Assembly (NCBI RefSeq): GCF_026343295.1
Contig: NZ_JAPELY010000005.1
Span: 248,001-312,000, forward strand
DNA: 64,000 bases
Source of the DNA: Streptomyces sp. NBC_00083
GTDB taxonomy: Bacteria > Actinomycetota > Actinomycetes > Streptomycetales > Streptomycetaceae
Reading direction: 5' to 3'
Shown here: piece after piece, positions 48,395 through 58,500 of the stretch
Position numbering within the stretch: the first letter of the stretch is position 1
Layout of the letters: every line of letters begins with the position of its first letter
The notes under the pieces: generated by a model
Told to the model about the DNA's origin: nothing
What the model saw: the letters and a program-made list of their open reading frames with translations, nothing else
Database searches by the model: none
Made by a program: the position numbers and the translations under genes

Positions 48395-51300
48395 TCAGAG
48401 GGCAGCCCTGGCTGCACTCGTGGCCCCGCCGCTCACGCTGCCCCGCGGGCCCGACGGCTGCCCCGGCACCGGCGGCACCGCCCGCAGCAGCGACGTCAGC
48501 TCGTCGGCCTCCGCGGCGCCGCGCGTGCTGAGCAGCCGGTGCGCGGTGCGCAGCGAGGCCAGCGCGGAGAGCGCCGGTGTCTCGCCGAGGGCGAGCAGCG
48601 CACGGCCGCGGGCCGCGAGCGCGAGGCCCCGGCAGAACGGGTCACCGAGGTCGCCCTCGATGGACAGCGCCTGCGTGGCGCAGGCCGCGGCCTCACCGGG
48701 CCGCTCCCTCGCCAGCGCGCAGTGCGCCAGCCGTGCCCACGCCATCGCCTCCCACCGCAGGTCGCCGACCCACTGGTGGTGCTGGCGCGATTCGCGCAGA
48801 TGGGCCGCGGCCCGCACCGGCCGGCCGCCCGCGAGCAACGCGCAGCCGATCTGGTACAGCACATGTCCGAGCGTACCCCGGTCGCCCAACTCCCGCGCAG
48901 TGCGCAGCACTTCACTGGCGGCGGACTCGGCGCGCTCCTTGTGGCCGAGCAGCATGTGGGCGCGCACCACATGGGCGAGCACCCGCACCGCCTCGCCCTT
49001 GCTGCCCAGCTCCACGAAGCGCGCGTACGCCTGCTCGAACAGGGGCAGCGCGTCGGCGGGGCGCCCCATCGCCGCGAGGATCACGGCCAGTTCGTGCGCC
49101 GCCTCCGCCTCGGTCAGCGGGTCGCAGGCGAGCGCCGCACACCGCAGGGCTTCGCGCAGGGTGCGCTCGATGCGGCGGTAGGTGTCGCCGTTCTGCTGCG
49201 GTACGACGGCGATCAGGCGTAGCGCACGGCCCGCCGAGCGGGAGTCGCCGTGGCGGTGCGCCACCGACAGGGCGAGGCGGGCCGGGCCGTGGAGTTCACC
49301 GCGCCGCGCGGTGCCGAGCACGAGGTGGGCCCAGCCGGTGAGGAGGTCGACGGCCGGGCGCAGCGCGTCGGCGCCCAGCTCCTCCCACGGGCCCTTGCCC
49401 AGGGCCTGCTCGGCGGTGTCCCGGATCAGCTGGTGCGACTCCTGGAGCCAGGCCCGCGCGGCCTCGGCGTCGGCCGGGCGGTACCCGGGCGCCTGCGGGG
49501 CGTACAGCAGGTCGGGGACGCGGCTCAGCGGGCGCAGACAGCGCACGGTGTTGCGGACGGTCGCCAGGACGTGGTCGAGGAGCCTGCGCTGGGCGGCCGG
49601 GCGCTCGGCCGCGTCGGGCGAGGCGTCGAGCACGCGCCGGGCGAAGATCCGCACCAGGTCGTGGAAGCGGTAGCGGTCCACCCCGCAGGCCTCCAGGAGA
49701 CCGGCGTCGACCAGCGCCTCCAGGGCCTCCTCCGCGGCGTACTCGTCGGCGTCGAGCAGGGCGGCGGCGGTGGCCCGGCCGAAGACCGGCACGGCCGCGG
49801 CGGCGGTGAGCCGGAAGGCGCGCGCGGCGGGCCCGGCGAGCCCCTCGTAGCTGAGCCGGAACGCGGCGTCGACGCCGAGCCCGTCGGCCTCCAGTTCGTC
49901 GAGGCGGTGGCGCTCGTCGCGCAGCCGGGCCGTCAGGTCGGCCACCGCCCAGTCGGAGCGGGCGGTGAGCCGGGACGCCGCGATGCGCACGGCGAGCGGC
50001 AGCCGGCCGCAGGACGCGACGAGCCGGCGGGCCGCCTCGGGTTCGGCGCGCACCCGCTCCGCGCCCACGATCGTTTCGAGCATGCTCAGCGCGTCCTGCT
50101 CGCTCATCGCCTCCACGTCGACGATCCGCGCGCCGGGCAGGCCCACGATGCGGGTACGGCTGGTGACGAGGACGGCGCTGCCCGGGGTGCCGGGCAGCAG
50201 CGGCCTCAGCTGTGCGGTGTCGTGCGCGTTGTCGAGCAGCACGAGGACGTGGCGCCCGGCGAGCAGCGAGCGGTACAGGGCGCCGCGCTGGGCGACGTCG
50301 TCGGGCACGGCCTCCTCGGCGACGCCGAGCGAGTGGAGCAGGTGGGCGAGGACGTCCGCGCTGTCGGCGGGCTCGGCGTCGCTGCCGCGCAGATCGACGT
50401 AGAGCTGCCCGTCGGGGAAGGCCCTGCGCATGCGGTGCCCCGCCCGCACGGCGAGGGCGCTCTTGCCGACACCACCGAGCCCGGTGAGCACCCCGACCCC
50501 GGTGAACCGCCCGTCGGAGGCCTCCTGCAACAGGTCGGACACCTCCCCGAGGAACCCGACCCGGCCGGTGAAGTCCGCGATGGCGGGCGGCAGTTGAGAG
50601 GGCCGGGGGTGAACGCCCCGCTGCCCGTCCTCCGCGACGTCCACGGGGCCGGGGGCGCCGGCCGGGCGGGATGCGGCGTCCTGGCGGGGCGCGGCGGCAG
50701 GGCGGGGTGCGGCGGACCGGCGGAACTCCCATGCGGGGATGGGCTCTTGGGGCACGGCCCCGCCTGGCGGCGGCAGGGGCGTACGGGACCCAGGGCGGGT
50801 CCCCTCCGACGGCAGGGGCGCATCCTGCCGACGGGGAGCGCCCGACGAGTGGTCCTCCCCGGCCCGGCGCGCCTCCCCGGCCGAGCGGGGTGCGCCGGGG
50901 CCGCCGAGCGCGCGGGGCGGCGTGCGCGCCGCGCGGGCCCCCTCGGGCACGCGGGGGGCGCCCGGCCGCAGCCCGCCCGCCGAACCGGGGGTGCCCGACG
51001 GGCGGTGGCCGCGCGGGGGGCGGGTCAGGAGGCGGGTGTGCAGGGCGGTGAGTTCGGGGCCCGGCGGCACGCCGAGTTCGGCGTCCAGGGTGCGCCGGGT
51101 CGCCTCGTACACGGCGAACGCGTCGGCCTGCCGGCCGGCCCGGTGCAGCGCCAGCATCAGCAGGGCCTGGGTGCGTTCGCGCAGCGGGTGTTCGGCGGCG
51201 AACGCGCGGAGCGAGGCGATCGTGGCGGCGTGGCGGTCGAGGGCGAGCGCGCCGTGGAAGTGGTCCTCGCGGGCCGAGAGCCACAGCTCGGTGAGCCGGT

Positions 51301-51838
51301 CGCGTTCGCGCTCGGCGTGCGGACCCGGCAGACCGGCGAGCGGGCTGCCGCCCCACAGGGCGAGCGCGCCGGTCAGCTCGCGGTGGGCGGCTTCGGTGTC
51401 GCCCGCGCCGCGCAGCCGGGCCGCCTCGGCGAGCCGCGTCTCGAAGACAACGGTGTCGAGAGCCGCGGCGGGGACCCGCAGCGCGTAGCCGTCGTCCGCC
51501 GACACCAGGAGCCTGGCCGGGGTGCGCGAGGGACGGCCCGGCTCCAGGAGGGTGCGCAGGCGCGAGACGTAGGTGCGCAGGGTGCCGACGCCGCGCGGGG
51601 GCAGCCGCTCACCCCAGATCGCGTCGAGCAGCTCCGGCATGGAGACCGGGCGGCCCTCGCGCAGCAGGAGAACGGCGAGCAGGGCCCGCTGCTGGGGTGG
51701 TCCGAGCCGCAGGGGCCGGCCGTCGAGGTCGCCCTCGACGGTCCCGAGCATGCGGAACCGCAGCCCGCCGGCGACGCCGACGGCGCTGCCCACACCGCCG
51801 GGTATGCCGCCCTCGCTCGTTCCGCCGGATACCGCCAC
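48395..51838 (-). CDS. AfsR-like SARP regulator with BTAD, NB-ARC and TPR domains
   Basis: An 1147-residue regulator. An OmpR-like winged helix (about residues 30-100: FRMLGTVEGDLDGRPLRLG) and a BTAD domain (to about 255) form the SARP module. A Pro/Arg-rich linker follows, then an NB-ARC STAND ATPase with Walker A LTGLGGVGKSALAV (about residue 450) and ASRLTARSDWAVADLTARLRD-like signature regions, and C-terminal TPRs from about residue 750. Such proteins integrate signals and activate secondary metabolism or, in related loci, morphological genes. It sits in the eCIS cluster facing away from the sheath gene, so control of the eCIS is a fair guess. GTG 51838 has GAGAGGG upstream. Confidence 0.9.
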   Translation of the reverse strand: MAVSGGTSEGGIPGGVGSAVGVAGGLRFRMLGTVEGDLDGRPLRLGPPQQRALLAVLLLREGRPVSMPELLDAIWGERLPPRGVGTLRTYVSRLRTLLEPGRPSRTPARLLVSADDGYALRVPAAALDTVVFETRLAEAARLRGAGDTEAAHRELTGALALWGGSPLAGLPGPHAERERDRLTELWLSAREDHFHGALALDRHAATIASLRAFAAEHPLRERTQALLMLALHRAGRQADAFAVYEATRRTLDAELGVPPGPELTALHTRLLTRPPRGHRPSGTPGSAGGLRPGAPRVPEGARAARTPPRALGGPGAPRSAGEARRAGEDHSSGAPRRQDAPLPSEGTRPGSRTPLPPPGGAVPQEPIPAWEFRRSAAPRPAAAPRQDAASRPAGAPGPVDVAEDGQRGVHPRPSQLPPAIADFTGRVGFLGEVSDLLQEASDGRFTGVGVLTGLGGVGKSALAVRAGHRMRRAFPDGQLYVDLRGSDAEPADSADVLAHLLHSLGVAEEAVPDDVAQRGALYRSLLAGRHVLVLLDNAHDTAQLRPLLPGTPGSAVLVTSRTRIVGLPGARIVDVEAMSEQDALSMLETIVGAERVRAEPEAARRLVASCGRLPLAVRIAASRLTARSDWAVADLTARLRDERHRLDELEADGLGVDAAFRLSYEGLAGPAARAFRLTAAAAVPVFGRATAAALLDADEYAAEEALEALVDAGLLEACGVDRYRFHDLVRIFARRVLDASPDAAERPAAQRRLLDHVLATVRNTVRCLRPLSRVPDLLYAPQAPGYRPADAEAARAWLQESHQLIRDTAEQALGKGPWEELGADALRPAVDLLTGWAHLVLGTARRGELHGPARLALSVAHRHGDSRSAGRALRLIAVVPQQNGDTYRRIERTLREALRCAALACDPLTEAEAAHELAVILAAMGRPADALPLFEQAYARFVELGSKGEAVRVLAHVVRAHMLLGHKERAESAASEVLRTARELGDRGTLGHVLYQIGCALLAGGRPVRAAAHLRESRQHHQWVGDLRWEAMAWARLAHCALARERPGEAAACATQALSIEGDLGDPFCRGLALAARGRALLALGETPALSALASLRTAHRLLSTRGAAEADELTSLLRAVPPVPGQPSGPRGSVSGGATSAARAAL

Positions 51839-52308
51839 GCCGTCGCCCTCTCAGTCGTCCGGCCGAATCGTCCCCCGACGTCTGCCCTTTCGGCCCCCGG
51901 ATCCTGTTCGTCCGGTCACCGGAACGCTACGCCAGGACCGCCCAGGGGCCCGCATCAGCACATGTATCGCACAGGGAGTTGGCTTGAACTGCCCCTGTAT
52001 CCCTTGGGTAACCGGTCAAAAGGGCACCCTCCCTGCCCCCAAGACGGGCCTCGCGTCTCCTGCGTTCCCTCCGGGGCGCACCAAGAATCGCGAGGCGGCC
52101 GCCGGTGGGAGCGTGCCGCGCCGCGGAACCGGCGAAAACAGCCGCACCGCCCTCGGGGCGAGTTCATGCCACTCCCTCTTCGACGGGCGCCACCCCCTGG
52201 CCAGTCCGTCCGTCCGGGAGCACGCTGCTGGATGAACGGACAGCTACCGCACGCTCACCGGCCCGGACAGCGCGGGACAGCCGGCAGAGGAGCCCAGGGG
52301 GTACGTGC
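51839..52308. other. Intergenic region between SARP gene and eCIS structural genes
   Basis: About 470 bases with divergent genes on both sides, so promoters for both must lie here. The segment 51955-52035 is AT-richer than its surroundings. I could not define -10/-35 pairs or an operator with confidence, and no ORF here is convincing. Confidence 0.5.
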
Positions 52309-52464
52309 ATGAGCGGGAGCAGGGCGGACGACCAGGCGGCCGAGGACGCCAGGCGAAGGGAAGAGCTGTTGGAGAAGGTCCGCGAGGCGAACCGGCTGAG
52401 CACCGGCCGTCCCGCGTCGCCGGAGGAGAGCGGTACGGCGACCGACACGGCGACCGAGGGCTGA
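52309..52464 (+). CDS. Small charged helical protein upstream of the sheath gene
   Basis: A 51-residue protein. Residues about 5-30 (ADDQAAEDARRREELLEKV) form a charged amphipathic helix, and the rest is Ser/Thr/Ala-rich and disordered. An AGGGGG stretch precedes ATG 52309 by 7-12 bases. Codon bias fits a real gene, but I know no family for it. It is the first frame downstream of the divergent gap and lies 380 bases before the sheath gene. It could be an eCIS accessory protein or unrelated. Confidence 0.5.
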   Translation: MSGSRADDQAAEDARRREELLEKVREANRLSTGRPASPEESGTATDTATEG

Positions 52465-52844
52465 CCCCGCGCCGCGGTACGCGGCCGCTCCCGTGCGCAC
52501 CGGGTGCGGTGCCGGACGGGGCGCCGGGCGCGGTGCCGGACGGGCGCCGGGCGCGGAACCCCTTCTCGTACCCCATCCGGCCGGGAGAACGCCCGCCGAT
52601 GACCGGAAGGGCAACTCGTGCTGCCCTCGCCCACGCACCTTCTCCCCTCCCCGCGGGGGCCGTGCCGCGGGAGGCTGGAACGGTAATGGGCCGGTAGCAG
52701 CGTTTTCGGGGGCGGGACAGACACCGTGTGCAGTTCGGATGCGGGATGAGTCGTCCTCCCCGCGCACAGCACAGCCCGTCCGCCTCCGGGCGCCAGCCGA
52801 CACCTCCGTCATCCAGGTAATCCAGCAACAAGGAGCAGCTTCCC
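52465..52844. other. Gap before the sheath gene with short tandem repeats
   Basis: About 380 bases. At 52507-52556 the motif gcggtgccggacgggcgccg is repeated twice, with one extra G in the first copy. The promoter of the sheath operon is expected here but no clear elements were identified. No gene is supported. AAGGAG at 52830-52835 is the sheath RBS. Confidence 0.5.
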
Positions 52845-54425
52845 GTGCCCAACTACCTGTCCCCCGGCGTCTACGTCGAGGAAGTCGCCAGCGGATCCCG
52901 CCCCATCGAAGGGGTCGGCACCTCGGTGGCCGCCTTCGTCGGGCTCGCGCCCGTCGGACCGCTCAACGAGCCGACGCTGGTGACCAACTGGTCGCAGTAC
53001 GTCGCCGAGTTCGGTGAGTTCACGGACGGGTACTACCTGGCGCACTCCGTCTACGGCTTCTTCAACAACGGCGGCACCGCCGCCTACGTCGTGCGGGTCG
53101 GCGGCTCCGAGGACGGGCCGGGCCGGTCCTCGCAGCAGGCCGCCGCCCCCGCCCCGCAGGCGATCACCGCCGGCGAGGCCGTGGCGCTCGGCACGTTCAA
53201 GGTGTCCGCGATCTCGGCCGGCACCGGCGGCGGCCCGCTCACCGTCGAGGTGCAGGACGCCGAGGGCGAGGGCAACGGCGACCGCTTCAAGCTGGTCGTC
53301 AAGGACGGCGAGAGCGTCGTCGAGAACTTCGACGTCAGCGCGAAGAAGTCGGCGCGCAACTTCGTCGTCACCCAGGTCAAGCAGCGCTCCAAGACGATCT
53401 CCGTCGAGGAGGCCGTGGCCGGCGGTCAGCTGGCGAAGCCGGACGCGCAGGCCGTCACCCTGGCCCCGCCGGTCGCCGCCCCCGCGCCCGCACCCACCGG
53501 CGGCACCGTCGCCCGCCTGGAGTCCGGCCAGTTCATCGGCGACTCCGCCGACCGCACCGGCTTCGGCGGCCTGGAGGCCTTCGACGAGATCAACATGGTC
53601 GCGGTCCCCGACCTGATGGCCGCGTACCAGCAGGGCATGATCGACATGGAGCAGGTCAAGGCCGTCCAGCTCGGTCTGGTCGCGCACTGCGAGCTGATGG
53701 GCGACCGCATGGCCGTCCTCGACCCGCCGCCCGGACTCAACGCCCGTGACATCCGCAAGTGGCGGATGGAGGGCGCCGGTTACGACTCGCGCTACGCCGC
53801 CCTGTACTACCCCTGGATCAAGTCGTTCGACCCGTCCACGGGCCAGACCCGCCTGATGCCGCCGTCGGGCCACATGGCCGGCATCTGGGCGCGCAACGAC
53901 TCCGAGCGCGGTGTGCACAAGGCCCCGGCCAACGAGATCGTGCGCGGCGCCGTCGACCTGGAGCTCCAGATCACCCGCGGTGAGCAGGACCTGCTCAACC
54001 CGGTCGGCGTCAACTGCATCCGCGCCTTCCCGGGCCGCGGCATCCGCGTCTGGGGCGCCCGTACCCTCGCCTCCGACCCGGCGTGGCGCTACCTGAACGT
54101 GCGGCGCTACTTCAACTACCTGGAGGAGTCGATCCTGATCGGCACCCAGTGGGTGGTGTTCGAGCCGAACGACCAGGCGCTGTGGGCCCGCATCCGCCGC
54201 AACATCTCCGCGTTCCTCGTCAACGAGTGGCGCAACGGCGCCCTGTTCGGCCAGCGCGCCGAGGACGCCTTCTACGTGAAGTGCGACGAGGAGACCAACC
54301 CGCCGGAGTCGGTCGACCTCGGCCGCGTGGTCTGCGAGATCGGCATCGCGCCCGTCAAGCCCGCCGAGTTCGTCGTGTTCCGGCTCGCCCAGTTCTCGGG
54401 CGGCGGCGGCGAGCTGGAGGAGTAG
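52845..54425 (+). CDS. cis2: eCIS contractile sheath protein
   Basis: A 526-residue sheath subunit. The N-terminus MPNYLSPGVYVEEVASGSRP and GVGTSVAAFVGLAPVGP are the classic start of phage/eCIS sheath proteins. The C-terminal domain has GRGIRVWGARTLASDPAWRYLNVRR-like sequence and ends with the tube-interacting strand region. The sheath polymerises round the inner tube and contracts to drive it forward. An inserted domain between about residues 85 and 225 (Ala/Val/Lys-rich) differs from short sheaths. GTG 52845 has AAGGAG nine bases upstream. The tube gene follows 57 bases later. Confidence 0.96.
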   Translation: MPNYLSPGVYVEEVASGSRPIEGVGTSVAAFVGLAPVGPLNEPTLVTNWSQYVAEFGEFTDGYYLAHSVYGFFNNGGTAAYVVRVGGSEDGPGRSSQQAAAPAPQAITAGEAVALGTFKVSAISAGTGGGPLTVEVQDAEGEGNGDRFKLVVKDGESVVENFDVSAKKSARNFVVTQVKQRSKTISVEEAVAGGQLAKPDAQAVTLAPPVAAPAPAPTGGTVARLESGQFIGDSADRTGFGGLEAFDEINMVAVPDLMAAYQQGMIDMEQVKAVQLGLVAHCELMGDRMAVLDPPPGLNARDIRKWRMEGAGYDSRYAALYYPWIKSFDPSTGQTRLMPPSGHMAGIWARNDSERGVHKAPANEIVRGAVDLELQITRGEQDLLNPVGVNCIRAFPGRGIRVWGARTLASDPAWRYLNVRRYFNYLEESILIGTQWVVFEPNDQALWARIRRNISAFLVNEWRNGALFGQRAEDAFYVKCDEETNPPESVDLGRVVCEIGIAPVKPAEFVVFRLAQFSGGGGELEE

Positions 54426-54482
54426 GACCCCGCCAACTCGCAGCACCCCCAGCCGATTTCGCACGAACAGGAGTAACCCAGC

Positions 54483-54926
54483 ATGTCGCTTCAGCCCGGT
54501 GATGCGCTCACCACACACAACTTCGGCCTGCAGATCGACGGCGTCATGGTCGAGTACCTGCAGGAGGTCAGCAGCCTCTCGATGGAGCAGGACGTCATCG
54601 AGTACCAGCAGGTCTCGGCCGACGGCAAGCCGATCATCAAGAAGCTGCCCGGCGTGAAGAAGGCCGGCGAGTGCACCGTGACCCGCGGTGCCACGCAGTC
54701 CGCCACGTTCTCGGAGTGGATCAAGGAGTCCATCGACGGGAACATGGGCTCGGCGCGCAAGAACGCCTCGATCATCATGATGGACTACCAGGACAACCCG
54801 GTGAAGCGCTACCACCTGCGCAACGCCTGGTGCAACAAGGTCGAGATCAGCGCGGTCAAGGCCGGCGACGCGTCCGCCATGACCGAGCAGGTCTCCATCA
54901 CCTTCGAAGAGCTGGTCATCGAGTAA
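54483..54926 (+). CDS. cis1: eCIS inner tube protein
   Basis: A 147-residue gp19/Hcp-like tube protein. It starts SLQPGDALTTHNFGLQIDG, with VEYLQEVSSLSMEQDVIEY next and VSITFEELVIE at the end, matching eCIS tube subunits (Afp1-type). It stacks as hexameric rings to form the inner tube pushed out by the sheath. The TAA stop overlaps the ATG of the next gene (TAATG). The usual sheath-tube order is preserved. Confidence 0.95.
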   Translation: MSLQPGDALTTHNFGLQIDGVMVEYLQEVSSLSMEQDVIEYQQVSADGKPIIKKLPGVKKAGECTVTRGATQSATFSEWIKESIDGNMGSARKNASIIMMDYQDNPVKRYHLRNAWCNKVEISAVKAGDASAMTEQVSITFEELVIE

Positions 54927-55393
54927 TGCGCCGCGAAGGTCCTGGAATCCCCGGCGGGGCGCTCCCCGGAGCCGAGGCTCCGTCCGCCCCGGGCACGGGC
55001 CCGGCGACGGGCGCGCGGGAAACCCTGCGCACCGAGTTCGAGTTCGAGCTGCCCCGCGGGTACGTCGACGGGTCGGGCACCGTGCACCGGCACGGCGCGA
55101 TGCGGCTCGCCACGGCCCGCGACGAGCTGGTCCCGCTGCGGGACGTACGGGTCCGCGAGAACCCGGCGTACCTGTCGGTGGTCCTGCTGGGCCGGGTCAT
55201 CACCCGGCTCGGCACGCTCGGTGATGTCCACGACGGCACGGTGGAGAACATGTTCGCCTCCGACCTGGCCTTCCTCCAGGACTTCTACCGGCAGATCAAC
55301 GCGGAGGGCCACACCCGTGCGGCCGTCGCGTGCCCGCACTGCGAGCAGTCGTTCGAGGTCGAGCTGGCCGGGAGCCGCCTGGGGGAATCGTGA
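54926..55393 (+). CDS. eCIS-associated tail-assembly-type protein
   Basis: A 155-residue protein directly after the tube gene, where tailed phages and eCIS often encode assembly factors. Residues 40-130 (TEFEFELPRGYVDGSGTVHRHG, then ENPAYLSVVLLGRVITRLG) resemble the phage tail assembly/T4 gp-like family found in eCIS loci. A CPHCEQSFEVEL motif near the end could bind zinc. ATG 54926 overlaps the tube stop, and its own stop overlaps the next start (GTGA), so it is tightly coupled to both. Role inferred from position and family resemblance. Confidence 0.72.
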   Translation: MRREGPGIPGGALPGAEAPSAPGTGPATGARETLRTEFEFELPRGYVDGSGTVHRHGAMRLATARDELVPLRDVRVRENPAYLSVVLLGRVITRLGTLGDVHDGTVENMFASDLAFLQDFYRQINAEGHTRAAVACPHCEQSFEVELAGSRLGES

Positions 55394-55548
55394 CGTACGC
55401 GGCCGACCGGATCGAGGAGGAGACCGCGTACCTGGCCTACCACTTCCACTGGGACATGGACTCCATCCTCGATCTGGAGCATGCGGACCGGCGGGCGTAC
55501 GTACGGCGGGTGGCGGCACTAGTGGAACAAGGCGAAGGGGAGCGGTGA
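55390..55548 (+). CDS. DUF6760-type small eCIS protein
   Basis: A 52-residue helical protein, TYAADRIEEETAYLAYHFHW in its first half, then MDSILDLEHADRRAYVRRVAAL. Small proteins of this type follow the assembly-type gene in many Streptomyces eCIS loci. It resembles the second part of phage tail-assembly chaperone pairs. GTG 55390 overlaps the previous stop. The frame is open back to 55330 but the extension has no RBS. Confidence 0.7.
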   Translation: MTYAADRIEEETAYLAYHFHWDMDSILDLEHADRRAYVRRVAALVEQGEGER

Positions 55549-55554
55549 CGGGGG

Positions 55555-58500
55555 ATGGCCCTGTTCAAGCGCCGGCGTAACCGGCCGGCCGAGGCCGGCG
55601 GGGCCGCGGCCCTCGACGCGGCGGCGACGCCGTCCGCGTCGTCGGAGCCGTCTCCGTCGCCGTCACCCGCCCGGGGTGACGGCGGGTGGGCCGCCGCGCC
55701 CGCGATCCAGCGTGCCCTGGCCGCGCCCCGCCTCACGGCGGAGGCCGGCTTCGGCGCGACCCTCGCCGCGCACCAGGACCTCTCGGTCGTCCGCCCCCTC
55801 ACGCACGCCGTGTCGCCCTCGGCGCCGCACGGCGTCCTCCACAACGCGGTGACCCCGGTCGCGGGCCGCCCCTCCGAACTGCCCCTTCCGCTGCTGCGCC
55901 TGCCGGTGGCGGGCCGCACGCCCGAGGCCCCGTCCGACGCGGACGCGGGTACCGGCACGGACTCCGGCCCCGCGTGGCCGGGCTCCGCGCCGCGGGCCTC
56001 ACAGGGTGCGGGGCCGGGTGCCTCACAGGGTGCGGGGGCGGGTGCCGTACAGCGATCGGCCGCTCCCGCGAGCCCGGCGGCGAGCGGGCCGGGTCCGGTA
56101 CGGGGTCCCGGGCCGGCCGCGGTGCAGCGCTCCGCGACGCCCGTGAGCCCGCCGGCCGGCGGTCCGGGTTCCGCGCCGGGTGCCGCGCCGGTTGCCGTAC
56201 AGCGCTCGGCCGCACCCGCGGCCACACCGCCGCGCGCGGCGACCCCGAGTGCGGCAGCCCCGGAAGCCACCCCAACTCCCGCTGTCCAACGTGCTGTTGA
56301 GCCGCCGACGGCGCCCGGTACGGCTCCCGCGGCTCGGCGTTCCGCCGCGCCGCAGCAGGGCCCGGCGACCACCCCGGCCGTGCCGACCACCCCGGGCACG
56401 CCCGGCACGCCACCGGTCGCGCGGCGCACCGCCACGGCCCCGGACGCCACCGTCAACACCCCGGGTACGCCCGGACATCCGCCGACCGCACAGCGCTCCG
56501 CCACGCCGTCTCCGGCCGGCCCGGCGGGACCGGGAACGCCGCCCGCGGTGCAGCGATCGGCCGCCACCCCGTCGACGGGACCCGTCGCACCTCCTGCCGT
56601 GCAGCGGTCCGCCACCACGCCTCCGGCCGGCCCGGCGAGGCCGGGAACACCCCCCGCCGTGCGGCGATCGGCCACCGCCCCTTCGACCGGGCCCGCCACA
56701 CCCCCTGCCGTGCAGCGGTCCGCCACCGCTCCGAACGCCCCGGCCGCCCCCGGCACCCCGCCCGTCGTCCAGCGGCCGACCACGCCTGCGGCCATCACCC
56801 CGGGCGCCCCCGGCACCCGGCCCGCCGTGCAGCGGCCCGCCGCGCCCAACCCCCCGGCCGCGCCCCGCACGGCCCCCGCGGTCCAGCGCTCCGCCACGCC
56901 TCGCCCCGCCGCGTCCAACACCCCTGCCACCAGTGGCACTTCGCCCGCCGTGCAGCGCTCCGCCGCGCCGTCGGCCGGGCCGGCGAACACCCCCGCCGGC
57001 CCCGGCACGCCGCCCGCCGCGCCCCCGGCCGGGCCCGGCACCGCCCAGGGCGCGCCCGGCACTTCGCCCGCGGTCCAGCGATCCGCCACGCCTGCGAACC
57101 GCCCGGCCAACACCGGCCCCGGGGCGCCGCCCGCCGCGCAGCGACCGGCCGCCCCTCCGGCCGGCCCGGCCGCGCCCGGCACGGGCCCCGCCGTGCAACG
57201 GTCGGCCACGCCCCCGAACCGCCCGGCCGACACCCCGGCCGGCCCCGGCACTCCGGCCGCCGTACAGCGGCCCGCCACGCCCCCGGCCGGCACGGCCCAC
57301 ACCCCGGCCCCGCCCGGCACGGGCCCCGCCGTCCAGCGGTCGGCCACGCCCCCGAACCGCCCGGCCGACACCCCGCCCGCCCCGGGCACCCCCGGCACGC
57401 CGCCCGTCGTGCGGCGGTCCGCGACGCCTCCGCGCGGCCCCGCCACCACCCCGGCCGCCCCCGGTGCGACGCCGCCCGGTCCGGCCGAGCGCCCCCGGAC
57501 GTCCGCCGCGCCCGGCACCGCGCCGGGCAGCTCCGCCGCGACCCCGCCCGTGCAGCGATCGGCCGCGTCCTCCGACCGGCGCGACAGCCCGGCGCCTTCG
57601 GCGTCAACTCCGCCCGTGGAGCGGGCCATTGGGCGGGCGATCGAGCCGGTGAGCAACTCCGGTACGGAGCCGAGTCCCGCCGCCGCGCCCGACGTGCCGT
57701 CCGTGCAGCGCGCCGCCGCCCCCGCGCGGGGCCCGGCGAGCGCCACCCCCGCGCCGCCCACGCGGACCAGCCCCATCGGCGCCCCCATCCGGCGCGCCGC
57801 GACGGCCCCCGGCGGCCAGGCACCCCGCCAGGGCGAGGCGCCGCGAGCGGGCGGCAGTCCGGCCGCACCGGCCGCGTCCGGCTCGGCACCCTCAACTCCG
57901 GCTGTACAGCGCGCCGTTGCTTCCCCAGCCGAGGCTCATCAGGGTGCGCCCGGGGTCGCGCCGAGTGCCGCCGCGCCGTCGGCCGGCCCCGCGGGTCCCC
58001 GCTCGGCGGAAGCGCCCGGGGTCGCATCCGGGGCGGCTCCCGAGGTGCGGCGGGCCGCGGTCACCCCGCCGAGCCGGCCCGGTGCGGCGGCGCCTTCCGT
58101 GCCGGGTTCCGAGGGCGGCTCCGCGCTGCCGGTGCGCGGCACCCTCGGTGAGCGCGGTCCCGCGCAGCCGGGTCCCTCCGTACAGCGCGCGCTCGCGGAA
58201 CCCACCCCGCCGACCGCCGGGCGTCCGCTGCCCGTTCAGCGGGCCGCCACTCCGCGCTCGCTCACGTCCGCGCCCCGTCCGGTGCGGCCCTCCTATCAGC
58301 TCGACCCCGTCGGCACGGTCCGGCCCGCGCCGGTGCGGGCGCCCGCCCCCGCGCCGGCCGTGCCCGTCGACATCCCGGCAGCACCGGCGCCGGCCCCCGC
58401 TCCGCCCGTCCAGCGCAAGCCCGTCGTGCGGCGGGTCAGCCGGGTGCAGAGCACCGCTCCGGACGCGCCCCGGCGCAGGCCGCTGATCGGCGCGCCCATC

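Noticed and set aside
55437..57788. 783-codon minus-strand frame opposite the VQR protein
   Set aside because: Its Gly/Ala/Val repeats are the reverse complement of the Pro/Ala repeats of the real gene.
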